Source: Planoprotostelium fungivorum (taxonomy: Eukaryota > Evosea > Variosea > Cavosteliida > Cavosteliaceae). Taken from it: a DNA stretch of 64,000 bases. Shown here piece by piece: positions 34,767-46,245 of the stretch. A program made the position numbers and the translations under genes. The DNA is taken from positions 19,034-83,033 of the forward strand of contig MDYQ01000125.1 in the NCBI GenBank assembly GCA_003024175.1, written 5' to 3'. The first letter of the stretch is position 1. The number at the start of each line of letters is the position of its first letter. Under the pieces are notes generated by a model. The model did not search any database, was not told the DNA's origin, and saw nothing but the letters and a program-made list of their open reading frames with translations.

Positions 34767-36648
34767 ATGCAGCGACAGCTGTTGCTCCTCTGCCTTATGG
34801 CCTCTTCAGCGGCTCACTACGCGATGATGTGAGATTTTTCCTTCGATGTCGCGGCGGATGTGACCAGCAACCTGATTTTTTTGATAACTTTTATTGATAA
34901 TCATCCAGGCACCCCTCTGTATTCAACATCAATGATACCAAGGGCGACTCATTTCGTAACAACTGTGAGCATCGCATACGGATCGATCAACTCATGTGTC
35001 TCAAGGGCCCATGAGCGGATATAACTTTTCGAACTGGTGGTTCCACGGCAACATCGATTCTCCTCCACCGAAGGGTGTCGTGAGTCGACATCGTCTCCAC
35101 TGTGAAACTGAAGATGATGGAGGTGTTCAACCTTCCAGCCAACGGACAAGTCTACACCACTCTGGTCACCAACATGCCGATGACTCAACCTACGGTGCCT
35201 GACCCTTGGTATCAGTTTGGACGTGAGACGACGTCAGAGTGTCTCACATTGACTCAACTCCATGCAGTTCTTCACACGGACAATCGTAACGACACGAGAG
35301 GTTGTGCCTTGGCCATCGCGTGAGAGCCCATCTGTCACCATCACATCATCTGACGTCAGACAGATACAAGTCTGACCCCAAGCAAGTGACCGTCAAGGAC
35401 TTTGTCGTCTTCTCCGTGAGCAATTCATCGTCCATCTCGAACTCTCGATCTCCCTACTGATGAGCAGCGAACAGGTGGTCCACGACTGCATCAAGCAGCA
35501 AAATCAATCCTTCTCTATTCCCAACCTGCCCAACTGCCCCAACGGTCAGTGCCTCTGCTTCTGGCTGTGGCAGGCTAAAGGACGCTCCGAACAGTTCATG
35601 ACTGCCTTCACTTGCAACGTGACTGGAGCCAAGCCTGATGCTCAGGCCATCGACTACGCCAGAGCCCAACCTGCTAGAAAGTGTTACAATCCGGCTAGAT
35701 GTTATCAGGGACCGAGATATCCTTACTACGTTTACCAACGGGCCGGTGAGAAGCATCATCCCCTGGATCGCAGTGTTAACTTTGTCAGGTAATAACATGC
35801 CAGAGATTCCTCACCAGCCTCCTTACTATTCTATACTGTACGGATGGTCTGAGGGAGCTCAGCACGACATCTTTATCAACACGAATCCCAACACCTTCCA
35901 GCAGGTACCTGTCCCTGCCGAGCAGAGATGTATGAACGCCACAATCAACCCCAACAAGCTCGGATCTCGCGTCATGAGTAACAACGCATCCACTTTCATC
36001 AACGAGAGCAAGTGAGACCAACGACTGTACGTGGATTTAAGGTTTATGCTCTTCAGCACCGGTGGTATCATCTCTCCCAACTGTCAGTACAGGTTCTACG
36101 TGGAGAAAGGCTCCGGCGTCCTGCAGGTCGTCAGCACTCGCAATTCCGTCCAGATGTATCGTATCACTCCCACAGCCTCCGGAAAGAGTCCTTACCAGTT
36201 ACAACTTACCTCTCTCGGTGGCATTCGCCTCAACGGCACGAACGGTACCTACTGGAGCATCGATAACTTAGAGGGCTACGGGCAGGGACCGTTCAGATTA
36301 GACGTCACGGACGATGGAATGTTGGTGATGACGGACAGCATGGGAATGCACAGATGGGAGTCCACTTTCAAGTGAGGGAGGGCAGTATGATAGAGAGACT
36401 GATGGGAGGTAGGGATCAGAGAGAGGAGAATGTCGTCCCGTGGGATGCTGATCCAACCATCTGGAAGACATAGTGAGTCGAGGCGTGTGATGATGGAGGA
36501 TTAAGAGTTTGTCAGCGTCAGCGATGACGTCACTGGGACTTCGAATGGGGCGGGTGCTGGTAAGATGGTGTTGGGTACGTCGACTGGTATTTCCTTACAA
36601 TGCATCGGCCTCATGGTCGTTGCCTTCATCTCTTTGATGTTGATGTGA
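34767..36648 (+). CDS. AA14-like lytic polysaccharide monooxygenase candidate with lectin-like domain and GPI-type tail
   Basis: The signal peptide MQRQLLLLCLMASSAA is followed directly by HYAM. A mature N-terminal His is the first ligand of the LPMO copper histidine brace. Next come HPSVFNI, SNWWFHGNID (second candidate His), PANGQ, DTRGCALAIAYKSD, VTVKDFVVFSV, ACPxGxC-like CPNGQCLCFWLWQA, SEQFMTAFTCNVTG, NNMPEIPHQPPYYSILYG and EGAQHDIF. This succession resembles fungal AA14-type enzymes as I recall them. The following domain (CQYRFYVEKGSGVLQVVST, then GTYWSIDN) is bulb-lectin-like. Later exons give VSDDVTGTSNGAGAG and a hydrophobic end (GLMVVAFISLMLM), stop TGA at 36646-36648: a likely GPI signal. 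About ten short introns. AATAAAG at 36659 is a polyadenylation candidate. Family assignment is moderate; LPMO activity is inference. Confidence 0.68.
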
Positions 36649-36941
36649 TGTATTTCTTAATAAAGTGATGAATACCCCTCTCAATCGAATACATCAGAAT
36701 ATTGTAAGAGAAGAAAATGTGCTGGAGATCAGACCTCGGTTGTTCATGAGCTAAATGTAAACAAAGGCTGCTCATTTATTTGTGTTTCCAAAAAAGGCTT
36801 TCATCGGTTAGGATGGAGGAAGATGCAAAAGGTGGACGATTCTATTCGTAAAGAGACTGATCGATATGTCAGCGTATCTGGCACAGTCTGGACTCTTAGA
36901 TGCATGGTCGTGTGTGTTAATCCAGACGTCACTGATGGCTG

Positions 36942-37715
36942 ATGTTGCTAGACTTTTTGGAGAGGATATTAGAAGAGGGAGCACCTCCAGGCAAAGGAAC
37001 CGTTTTCAAATATGCTGCCAACATCATCGAATCTTACGGTGAGATATGGAGGGAGAGGACTGCGACAAATACTCCCTTGTCATCGAGATCTTATGCATCA
37101 ACACATCAGCTACCAGGTGATTCACAAATGATCGATCCATCTTTGATCTTGTTTGCAGAAGAGCAACCAGTTAGAGCTTCTGTAGATGAATTTCTCATGG
37201 TAGAGGCGAAGGTACGAGAGGCTATGGAACTATCCAAAAGACCTCCTAGCCCAAACGGCTGTGAGTGATGAACATCATCTCCTCGACGTAGATGTGCAGG
37301 GCTTCCCCTCTGAAAGAAAGAACAGATCATTCCCAAGACTCTCAATACGATAACCCGATGACCATCGACGACGATTACGACTTTCCAGCATCCCCAACCA
37401 AATCAGAATTTGATGATCTGTGAGTGGACCAATTTGGCTCTCACTGATCTCCTTCAGAACGAACGACACCCGATACAGAAGCTTATCCAAGGTCAGTTAT
37501 TCATCTGGGGTGAGACGATCCTCATGATCTTGAAGGTCACACGAACAGGTATTCTACGACAATTACGGTAATCCAATAGAGCCCAGCTCACTCGGTGAAG
37601 ATGTCTTGTTCATCGACGAGGATGGTAATGAGATCGAGTCACCGAAGAAGAGCCAATGGGTGAGATCGTGATGAATCGTTGTGATCTCATCGTCTCATTT
37701 ATACAGAGGTTGTGA
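36942..37715 (+). CDS. unrecognised acidic protein
   Basis: No family recognised. Frame from ATG at 36942 (MLLDFLERILEEGAPPGKG) continues to PPSPNGC, then introns lead to exons reading DNPMTIDDDYDFPASPTKS, TNDTRYRSLSKVFYDNYG and DVLFIDEDGNEIESPKKSQ, stop TGA at 37713-37715. The start is uncertain: an in-frame stop lies just upstream, so either this Met or an earlier spliced exon (possible MSAYLAQSG at ~36869) is used. The protein is rich in Asp/Glu and Ser-Pro sites, and a phospho-regulated disordered scaffold is possible. About 300 bp upstream hold nothing clear. Confidence 0.55.
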
Positions 37716-37831
37716 AGACCCTTTCAAGGACGAAAGAATAAATGTACGAATATCCTAACCCACCCGATCTCATCCATCTCATCATTCCATCACATCACAT
37801 CATCACATCGTCATCTCGTGTAGAGGTGTCT

Positions 37832-40800
37832 TTATAGCTCGTCTCTAGCATCCTGAGTGGCCTTGCCTTCCGGTGTCGCTCTCGTGTCTGCCTCCACCAC
37901 AGGCTCTTCCTCCAGGTGAACCTTCTCTTCGCCTCCCGTCGTCTCTGCCTCAACCGTCTTCTCTTCCGACTGAGCTGCCTCTGGCTTCTCGTCCTCTACA
38001 GTTCCATCTGCACCTCGTCAACCACGTTTAAACCCTAAATCCAGCCCACCCTTTGAAAACTTGACGTTCTCAAACTTGAAGTTTTCAGGAATCTCCCCGT
38101 TCTCCCCAAATTTAATGAAATCCTCGGGAATATCGGAATTACCGTCGACCTGATCTCGTCAATCTACAACTCGCCAATTTTTTCCTTCTCACAATGATTT
38201 TGGGTTTGGACACCTTCTTCAGTGCCCTTCTCAGCAGTTGCTTTGCTTTCAACTCTACGGCAGTCCATCGACCCCACACTTGGTCTGAAGTCACGACAGG
38301 TTCGTCCCACAGATCTTGCTTCTCTTGTTCTTCCAATTTTCCTTGCATCCAATTCTTCAAATCGTTGCACTGCTCGAGGTACGAGTCCACCTGAAACATT
38401 GAATTCGATTTTCTCACGTTTCAATGTCTCACCTCTTCTTGCTTGACTTCTCTTCTCTGTGTGATATTTGCCAACTGGCTGTTGGTGTTGTTCATAGCCT
38501 TGTAGACCTTCAACAACATGGAAGGTCGGTCGGTGGCCTCCTTTATCCTGTGGTAGATAGCGTCACCGAGTGCCTTTAAAGAGGACAGTTTGTCTTGATA
38601 AGCAGATGTCTCTGCATCATCTCCATCATCGTAAAGCCATTCGCCCGCGGCAGACAGAGCGGCCGAAAACTCCTCTCTCTGTGCCTCGTTCGAAAACCTG
38701 CGAGACATTTATTTCCTTTTATTGTCGATCTACAACTCACCTCCTGAATTCGTCGTGGCTTTCGACCTTATCTCTCATATCGTAGATGTAAGATTCTAAT
38801 GTGCTCTTTGATTTCTCCTTCGCTCTCTTTGCTTCGATCAGAGTTCGAATCGCCTGCAGTCTGTCTCTCGTTCAGTTCGACGCGGAGAAAAAAAACGCCG
38901 GGAGTGGGAATCGAAACGTGTCCTCACCCTTTTTCGACTTGCTTGAAGGTGGAATGTTTGAGACCCGGGGTGTAGGTGGAGTAGAAGGTGAGGGGAACTC
39001 TCTGTATCCTCTTAACTGGTGCGGCCTGCTCTTCCTCTGTGGTGGATTCAGTGTCAGCGTCTGTCTTTGTCTCGGCAGCCTCGACTGTCTCTTCCTTCTC
39101 TTCTCCCTTCTTCTCGGTCGTCTCTTCTGATGAGAGTGAGATCGAAAAGAGATGTCACACGTGATATCTCACCGGTGGTGGATTTCTTGGTTGTCTTCTT
39201 GGCTGGAGGTCGTCAGGGTACGTACGGTACGTATAGTGGATCACCTTTCGTTGGCACGGTGTAGACGGTCAACTCGGCCTCGGCCTTGTCTAATTCAAAG
39301 ATTCCATTGGAGTTCAATCTAAAATGAACGTGAACCTGAGCTCCCTCCTATTTTCCATCAGTTCTGTGACATGACATCGTCTAAATATAGAACAGCTAAA
39401 TATAGAACGCATACGTGAAATGTACTACAACATCTGTCTACAACTCACCGTCTTCGAATAATTGTACTTGGCGATGGCAGTGTCCACGAGAACCTTCCAC
39501 GATCCAATGTGTCCCTTCTCTTTCACTCTGAATTCGTCGGCCAACTTACCGCTCTTTCCATAATTGGCATCGAGCGTCAAGTCCTACTCATCGTGAGTCA
39601 TCATCATGACCTTCCCTCCCACCTCTTCCGTCGACACAGTCAACGTCTTCTTGTAACCGAAACGAACACCAACGGGGACGATCTCACTCTTCTGATCGAT
39701 GGTTCCGTTGCTTGATTTCGCGTCTATGATGACCTGGAAGGGCGTGGAGTCTCTCGCCTTGATGCCAGAGATGCGGTAGAGGGGGCTCTGTAGAGCGGCG
39801 TAGAAGGCAGCGCCCATGACTGCAGCTTCGTCGCCGTTCACGTGTTTGTCGAGATCTCTGCGAGATTTCAGTGAGATTTCGATGAAATGTCACCCACCTG
39901 CCGAGGTACTCGATCAGTCTCTGCTGTATCTTTGGAACACGAACGCCTGTCATTCTGTCACGTCAAAGTTGACGTCAACACTTCACCTCCACCAAAGAGC
40001 TCGATGTACTGTACGCTCTCTCTCGGTATCTCTTCGTTGTCTTCAAACAACTTGGCCAAAGGTCCCGCAACACGATCGAGCAGATCAGCCGATGCCTCTT
40101 CGAATTGTGCTCTGGTGATGTGACCACGGTAGTCGTAATCCCCGACGAGTCCCTCGATCTACAACGAGTCAATCTCGTTCGAACGAGAATCTTCGGCTCA
40201 CGCTGATGCCAGTCTCGATGTTGGCTGACAAGACTTCCTTGATTTTGATGGATTCTTTCAATATCTTTGCGAATGCTCTCTTGTTGCCTGATGGTGACAC
40301 ATCGAGGTTCTTCTTCGTTTTGACATCGCGGACGATGTGATCGGCGATGCGATGATCGAAATCTCTCCCGCCCAAATTTTCGATGAAAGAGAAGTCTACA
40401 ACGCGGACGGTAGCTGGAGAGGATGAGAAGTTGTGTGGATGTCTTTCAACTCACAGACTGGTGTGCTGCTCGTGCGGTTGACTTTGATGTTGATGATGGA
40501 GGCTGTCGTGGTGGACGCGCCCATGTCATAGAAGATGACATTGTTCTCTCCTTCTAATTCTTTTCTAGCCAGGGCAAAGTTGACACCGACTGGTGAACAT
40601 CATCACGATGGGAAATGAGGTGATGGACTCACGGGCAGTCGGTTGATTGAGGAGACTGAGGACATTGAAACCGGCGATCTTGGCTGCGTCGAGGAGGGCT
40701 TGTCTCTGATGGTGAGTCCAAAATGGTGGTGTCTGTGATACGGTGAATCATCGAATCGAGTGTCGTAATGTGAGGGAAGAAGAGGACTCACGGTGATGAC

Positions 40801-41373
40801 ACAGTCCTTCGTGGTGTGACCGACGTGCTTGTTGGCCAGCTCTCTGATGTATCCCATGATGATTCCGACCATAGCTTCAACGGGTAGGGTTGCGTTCAAA
40901 CCTGGGACGTTGATGGCGTAACCTCCCTCTAAGTCTTCCAGTTCATAAGCGTGGAGTCTGTCCGTGTCAGACGATCACATTTTTAACTTCGATCTCACTT
41001 TCTCTGAGCCTCTACCACTGAATCGCCGTGGGGGTAACCCACCATGGGCCACAAGTGTTTGTATGTGATTTCAGGTTGCTTCGTCTCCTGCGATGAATCG
41101 TTGGCCATGGAACGACTTTAGGAGATCATTATCACTCACCAGATTCTTAGCATCCGTGCCGAATAGGAGGATGTTATCCTTGAAGGTGAAGGCAGCGGGA
41201 GTCTTTCGACTCGAATGTTCGTTCAAGATGATATCACCAGTTCTCCCCCTGAGTTGAGCTACTTTGATCCATTCCGTTCCAAAATCTATACCTAAGATGG
41301 CACCCGTAGCTCCCGCCGCAATGCAGCACAGGAGAACTGCAATGAAGAGTGGTTTGTGTGTCATTGCCCTCAC
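37832..41373 (-). CDS. HYOU1: ER HSP110-type chaperone GRP170/HYOU1
   Basis: Nucleotide exchange factor and holdase of the ER lumen. Signal peptide MRAMTHKPLFIAVLLCCIAA (or starting at MTHKPL, 41364), then GAILGIDFGTEWIKVAQLRG, the family's ATPase start (GTEW instead of the GTTN of BiP). Further exons show VEAMVGIIMGYI, TPPFWTHHQRQALLDAAKIA, LNQPTA, NVIFYDMGAST, NLGGRDFDHRIADHI, YIELFGGG and NGDEAAVMGAAFYAA. A long acidic loop in the substrate domain (EEKKGEKKEETVEAAET type) and the C-terminal helical domain (SNEAQREEFSAALSAAGEWL; YLEQCNDLKNWMQGKLEEQE) match the HSP110/GRP170 layout. The protein ends RDEL with stop TAA at 37834-37832, a KDEL-type ER retrieval signal. About fifteen introns, several with TTGTAG motifs at splice sites. 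Confidence 0.92.
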
Positions 41374-41854
41374 GATCGGTCAGTGTGTGTCACTGATCTT
41401 CTTCTGGGCTTCAAAAATGTAGGGAGAAGACTAGTGTGACGTGCAACCAGGGAATGGTGGCTGGATCACTTTCAGAAATGGGCCCCCGTTTTGTATGGAG
41501 AAAGACGAAGTCATCCACAAACAACGAGACACATTTTATATACCACGTCAGGCCGTTTTCCTTTTTCTACCACGTCTTTTATCTCACTCCTTGTGTGCAT
41601 GATGTCGAATGTTCTCTGGGAAGGCATCAGATATAAACCTGATGAAATCGAGGTCGATCCACAATCGGATCGATCAAAATGTGAATGCTTCCATCTTGCA
41701 TCAGCTTCGAGAAAGCCATCCCTAATCCGAACTCTATTGTGATCGCGATCGTCTTAAATCAAGTTCATTCGAATGCGAAGCGCTGGATGATGTCGATGTC
41801 AAACAGGAAATAAACACAGCAATCGCATCTTCACAATTTCCCTGCCGCGTCAAC
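41374..41854. promoter_or_regulatory. divergent region between GRP170 and repeat-family copy A
   Basis: 480 bp between opposite start codons. The part from ~41740 onward is nearly the same as the sequence upstream of copy C (53962-54110 on the minus strand): both contain GATCGTCTTAAATCAAGTTC and a GAAATAAACACAGCAATCGC stretch. The 5' flank was therefore duplicated with the gene. An ER-stress element was not identified. Confidence 0.45.
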
Positions 41855-44645
41855 ATGCAACAGCAACCTCTCACAAGTGATTACTCTTCTTGACACCTAC
41901 CATGCCAACCCCTGCGCAGCGGGGAAAAATTATAGACACCTTCTGAAGGACTGCCTCGATAATGTCGCAGAGACCGATCGAGTCAGCGACAGCGGTATCC
42001 TAATGATCGAAGGGTCAGCTGGAATCTATATTCATGGTTTTGGTGAAATCGGGTTGCCACTACATCCACTGGTGGTGGCTGAACTGAAGAAGACGGGACG
42101 TAGAGAGAGCGAGCATTTCTATCGTTGGGAGGCAGGCGAAATGCCTCATCAGGTGAAGTCTGTGACTGTGAGAAGCGATGTGAATGGAAGACAGGTATCG
42201 ATCAAAAACAAAGAATGGATCTTAAAAGTGACCAACCAATTGGGGGAGGTGTGACCCGTGTGCCTTCTCTAGCTCATGCGAACAGGTGACGCGTCGTCTG
42301 GGGAAAGAAATGAGGAAAGGAGACCAAATGATAGAACTCAAATGTTTGATGCTAGAAGAGGCGTCTGTAGATCCAGCACGATGGTCGGTAGAGGTAAGCT
42401 GTCATCATGTTGCAGCTCCCGAAAATAAACCGTGGAAAGGCAGGTGTAGGTGCGTTCGCCATTCTGAATGTCATTCTCCCCACATCACACAAAGGTGACG
42501 GAAGAACGAAAGAAGAACTAAAAAGTGAGACAGGTGGCAACACCACAATCTGGAACAATCCAGATAGGGAGTACCAAAACACGAGTGAACAAAGTCCCTA
42601 CGAGCTCCAATATCTCTCTTATTTGAAGGATTGTAAGATAACATCAGAGCCCATCACGGAAGGGTACAGACTGCAATTATCGTTCGCAATCTCCACGAGA
42701 GGTGATGTCATTTCGTGTTCCCCATTTTTTGCGATCTAATGTTCATGTCTTTCTTTTTCCTCACGCAATATATAGAAGGAGTGGCACCCCCTGTGATGTT
42801 CAGAGAAGAAGACTACATCGATGATCTGACAGAGATCGTGAGACAGTGGAAGGCAGAACAAGAGAAGACAGATTGTCTGTGTTATACTCTTTACAGCGAT
42901 GGTATTGTTGCGAGTACACGTAGAAACCAAACGAGATGCAGGATTGCAGAGGTAGAGGACCGGTGATGACGAGTGCTGAACGATGCGCAGACGTTCAAGG
43001 GTCGATTTGGCATCCATTTCAAGGTCTTCATGATCGATCGATTGTGATACAACGCATTTTTTACGATTATGATTGATCGCAGGCAGTGAGAATAACTCGA
43101 ACTACGTCAAGTCATCCACACATCTGGGCAATTTTTGCCTTGAAGGTGACGGGGACATTATGCATCTCTTCGTCACACACGTACAGATTCTTGTTGGGTC
43201 AACGGAATTATCAATCGTCAAGCGTGTTTAATCTTCTCCTTCTTGGATGATGTGTGGACATTGAAAGTGTATTCACCTGATATATGAATAGGAAGAGTTG
43301 GTCTTGCGATATGGTTCGTCAAATGACTACTTTCATTTTCTGTTCAGAAGAGCAGAGTGTCCATCGTCTGGAGTGGAAGGAGATAGAGACAACCTGGGGG
43401 TCATGCAGAGAGTGCCCGATGACATCTTCGACCACATCTTGACTTACTACGTTCCACCTCTAGAGATGAAGGGGATGTACTTGGCATCGAGGAGTTACAT
43501 GGTCAGAGCACGCAGCGTCATCGAGACTGCAGTCGATCGACTGATCAAGGTGATGAGCATCATCTGATCATCCGTCATCTGATCATCCACCTTCTGATCA
43601 TCTGTGACACGATACACGATGTCCATCTGTGATCCTATCCGACCCAACGATGATCTGTTTACCATCGAAATATCTGATGACATCCATCCTGTTCACTTGG
43701 CCTCTATTGACCAAATTTGCCGACAACATGCATGAATATCCATCATTTGAACTCCACGAGGAGTACATCCTCAGCCACATGCCTCCCATGTCCCTCGCAG
43801 ATCTGCATTTAGAACAATGGAGGGAGCTGATGACCTTCTTTCGAGGTCACGTCGTTGCCCCTCACATGATCAACGCAGTTCGCGATCTGATGGCTGGACC
43901 TGATGATGTGAATTGGCAGGAGGCATTCTTTGAGATCATGAACGACGTGTATTGTACCTCGCCTCCAGATAAACCGAATCTGGTGGGTTGCATCCACGTT
44001 CACCCTGTCATCATTGCCATCCATCTTCATCAGTCACCTTCGACTCATTTCTATCAGGCTCACGACGAGATGGTCCAAATGTGGATCAACAAGAGCCGCA
44101 CCGTTCACATGTGGCTCAGCTACCTCCTTGCAGAACATCTGTTCAAGGCGAGGAGATGGGAGGACTTACAGGAAGTCTGGTAGATCTTTCTACAGAGATC
44201 CGAAGCGAATTGGAAGCTGCTCTACCGCATCGGAGAGTACATCGTCAACCGTTTCACCCTCCTTGACAAAGAGGTCACATCACAGAATCCGGTGGTTCAG
44301 TCCATCGTCATAGACGTGATCGCTTTCGGTGAGAGACTCTTGGAGGAGACGGCGAGGATCAGAAGGGAGGAAGAAGAGAGGCGAGAGAGGAAGAGGGAGA
44401 AGGAGATGAACGTCAGGATACAGATGACTGAGCTGCGTTCGATCTTACATCGTCCGAGAGAAGGTCAACAAGATGGAGCCAGAGAGGAGAAAGAAGAGGA
44501 AGAAGAGGAAGAAGAAGAGGAAGAAGAGGAAGAGCAACGGGAGACGGAAGAAGAAAGAAGCAAAGGAGAGGAGAGGAAAGAAAAGAAGAGAAGTGGAGCA
44601 GAGCCTGAACAGCCTTCCACAAAGCATCAAAAGAGATCAGATTGA
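41855..44645 (+). CDS. repeat-family copy A: degenerate 2OG-oxygenase-like / F-box-like protein with poly-Glu tail
   Basis: MQQQPLT is joined over an intron to GKNYRHLLKDCLDNVAETD. An oxygenase-like section follows: GFGEIGLPLHPLVVAELK (like the LPL block of fungal-type 2OG-Fe(II) oxygenases), LNVILPTSHKGD and LKDCKITSEPITEGYRLQLSFAI, where the family would have DxxH and GYR. The expected catalytic His is Lys here, so activity is doubtful. Next come a conserved PVMFREEDYIDDLTEIVRQW exon, an F-box-like VPDDIFDHILTYYVPPLEM, and helical parts (LHEEYILSHMPPMSLADL). An in-frame TAG at 44181-44183 (EVW-stop) replaces the CAG of copy B. Beyond it, the frame runs open into KREKEMNVRIQMTE, a Glu-rich run and KHQKRSD, TGA. 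With the stop, the tail would not be made. Confidence 0.62.
44480..44590. repeat. GAAGAG-type microsatellite encoding poly-Glu in copy A
   Basis: Purine-only GAAGAGGAAGAA repeats encoding about thirty acidic residues; the minus-strand frame reads Leu/Phe-rich and is a shadow. The equivalents are at 47650-47810 (copy B, longest) and 51190-51300 (copy C, complement). Confidence 0.85.
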
Positions 44646-46125
44646 AAGCAAAAACTTTAAGAACCAAAGATTGAAGTTGGAACGAAACAAGAGTTTTCTG
44701 ATTGGTGTCTTTATCTGTGAATGAATTGGTGGGCGGATCTGATCCATGCAGCAGATCATCCACGTTGTGCAGTTTTAGATGAAGAGAGGAACGGCCGAAA
44801 CAAATTCTTGGCGGGAACTGTTGCATGATGTCAAGAGAATAAACACGATCGCATCTTCGCAATTTCAAACGGCCTCAACAGCAACGTCTCACACGTGAGA
44901 GCTCTTCGTTCATCGCACCTATCATACAAACTTTTGCGCAGCGGGGAAAGGTTATCGAGATCTTCTGAAGGACTGCCTCGACAATGTCGCAGAGTCCGAT
45001 CAAGTCAGCGACAGCGAAATCTTATCATTGGATGAGTCAACACCTGGAATCCATCTCTTTGATTTCGGCGACATCGGGCTGCCACTACATCCACTAATGG
45101 TTGCTGAACTAAAGAAGACGGGACATAGAGTGACAAAACATCTTTATCGTTGGGATGCAGGCGAAATGTCACATCAGGTAAGTCTGTGGTTGTGAGAAGC
45201 AATGTGAACCGAAGGCAGGTATCGATCGAGAACGAAGGATGGATCTCAAAGGTGGCCGACCAATTGGGAGAGGTGATGACACGAATGTCTTCTCTTCGAG
45301 CCGCATGGCTCATGTTCGCAAACAGCTCACGAAACGTCTGGGAAAAGAACTGGAACCGCAGGATCTAGCGATGGAGTTCAAATATATGACGTTAGAAGAG
45401 GCGTCTGGATGTGAAATAGAATATCCGACAGAGGTGATGTGTCATGTTACATCATTTGCAAAAGTGAATCGTGAACAGACAGAAGAGAACACGTTCGGGG
45501 TTCTAAAAGTCACACTCCCCACGCTACACAAAGGTGACAGACAAACGAAGAAGATCTAAAAAATGAAACAGGTGGCAACATCACCATCTTCAACGGTCGA
45601 TGTAAGGAGACACACGACACGAGTGAAGAGAGCGGATATGAATACCAATACCTCTCTTACTTCAAAGAATGTAAGATGAAATCGAAGCCCATCACGGAAG
45701 GGTACAGACTGCAATTATCGTTCGCAATCTCCACTAGAGGTGATGTCATTTCCATTCATCGATGTCCTTCTTTCTCCTCACGCATTGTGTAGAAGGAGTG
45801 GCACCCCCCGTGATGTTCAGAGAAGAAGACTACATCGATGAACTGACAGAGATCGTGAGACAGTGGAAGGCAGAACAAGAGGAGGCAAAGTGCCTGTGTT
45901 ACACACTGTCGTTCAACCGCGAGCTTTCAGTCAGAGACCAAACGAGGTCGAAAATCTCAACATTGATCAGAGAACGATTTGGCATCTGTGTTCACGTTGG
46001 GTACATCGATATATCGTGAGATGACGCATCGGCTTAATTTGATGATTGATGTAAGCAGGGGACGGAATATCCGCGCCATGATTCCCGGCCTGGGAAAGAT
46101 TCGTTTTGACGGTAACGATTCATCA

Positions 46126-46245
46126 TGATGTCTCACATCATATCATATCTCATCATATCACATCTCATCATATCACATCATATCACATCATATTACATCA
46201 CATCATATTACATCACATCATTTCACATCACATCGAATCATTGTA
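46126..46245. repeat. CATATCACATC microsatellite in copy B intron
   Basis: Irregular tandem ATCATATCACATC/ATCATATTACATC units. They fill a non-coding stretch between the PVMFREEDY exon and the F-box-like exon, and copies A and C have nothing like it at the same place. Confidence 0.8.

Noticed and set aside
38130-38180. Non-canonical GC-AG intron in GRP170
   Set aside because: A normal GTGAGA donor a few codons earlier gives a 46-bp GT-AG intron and joins PKII to VDGNSDIPEDF in frame.
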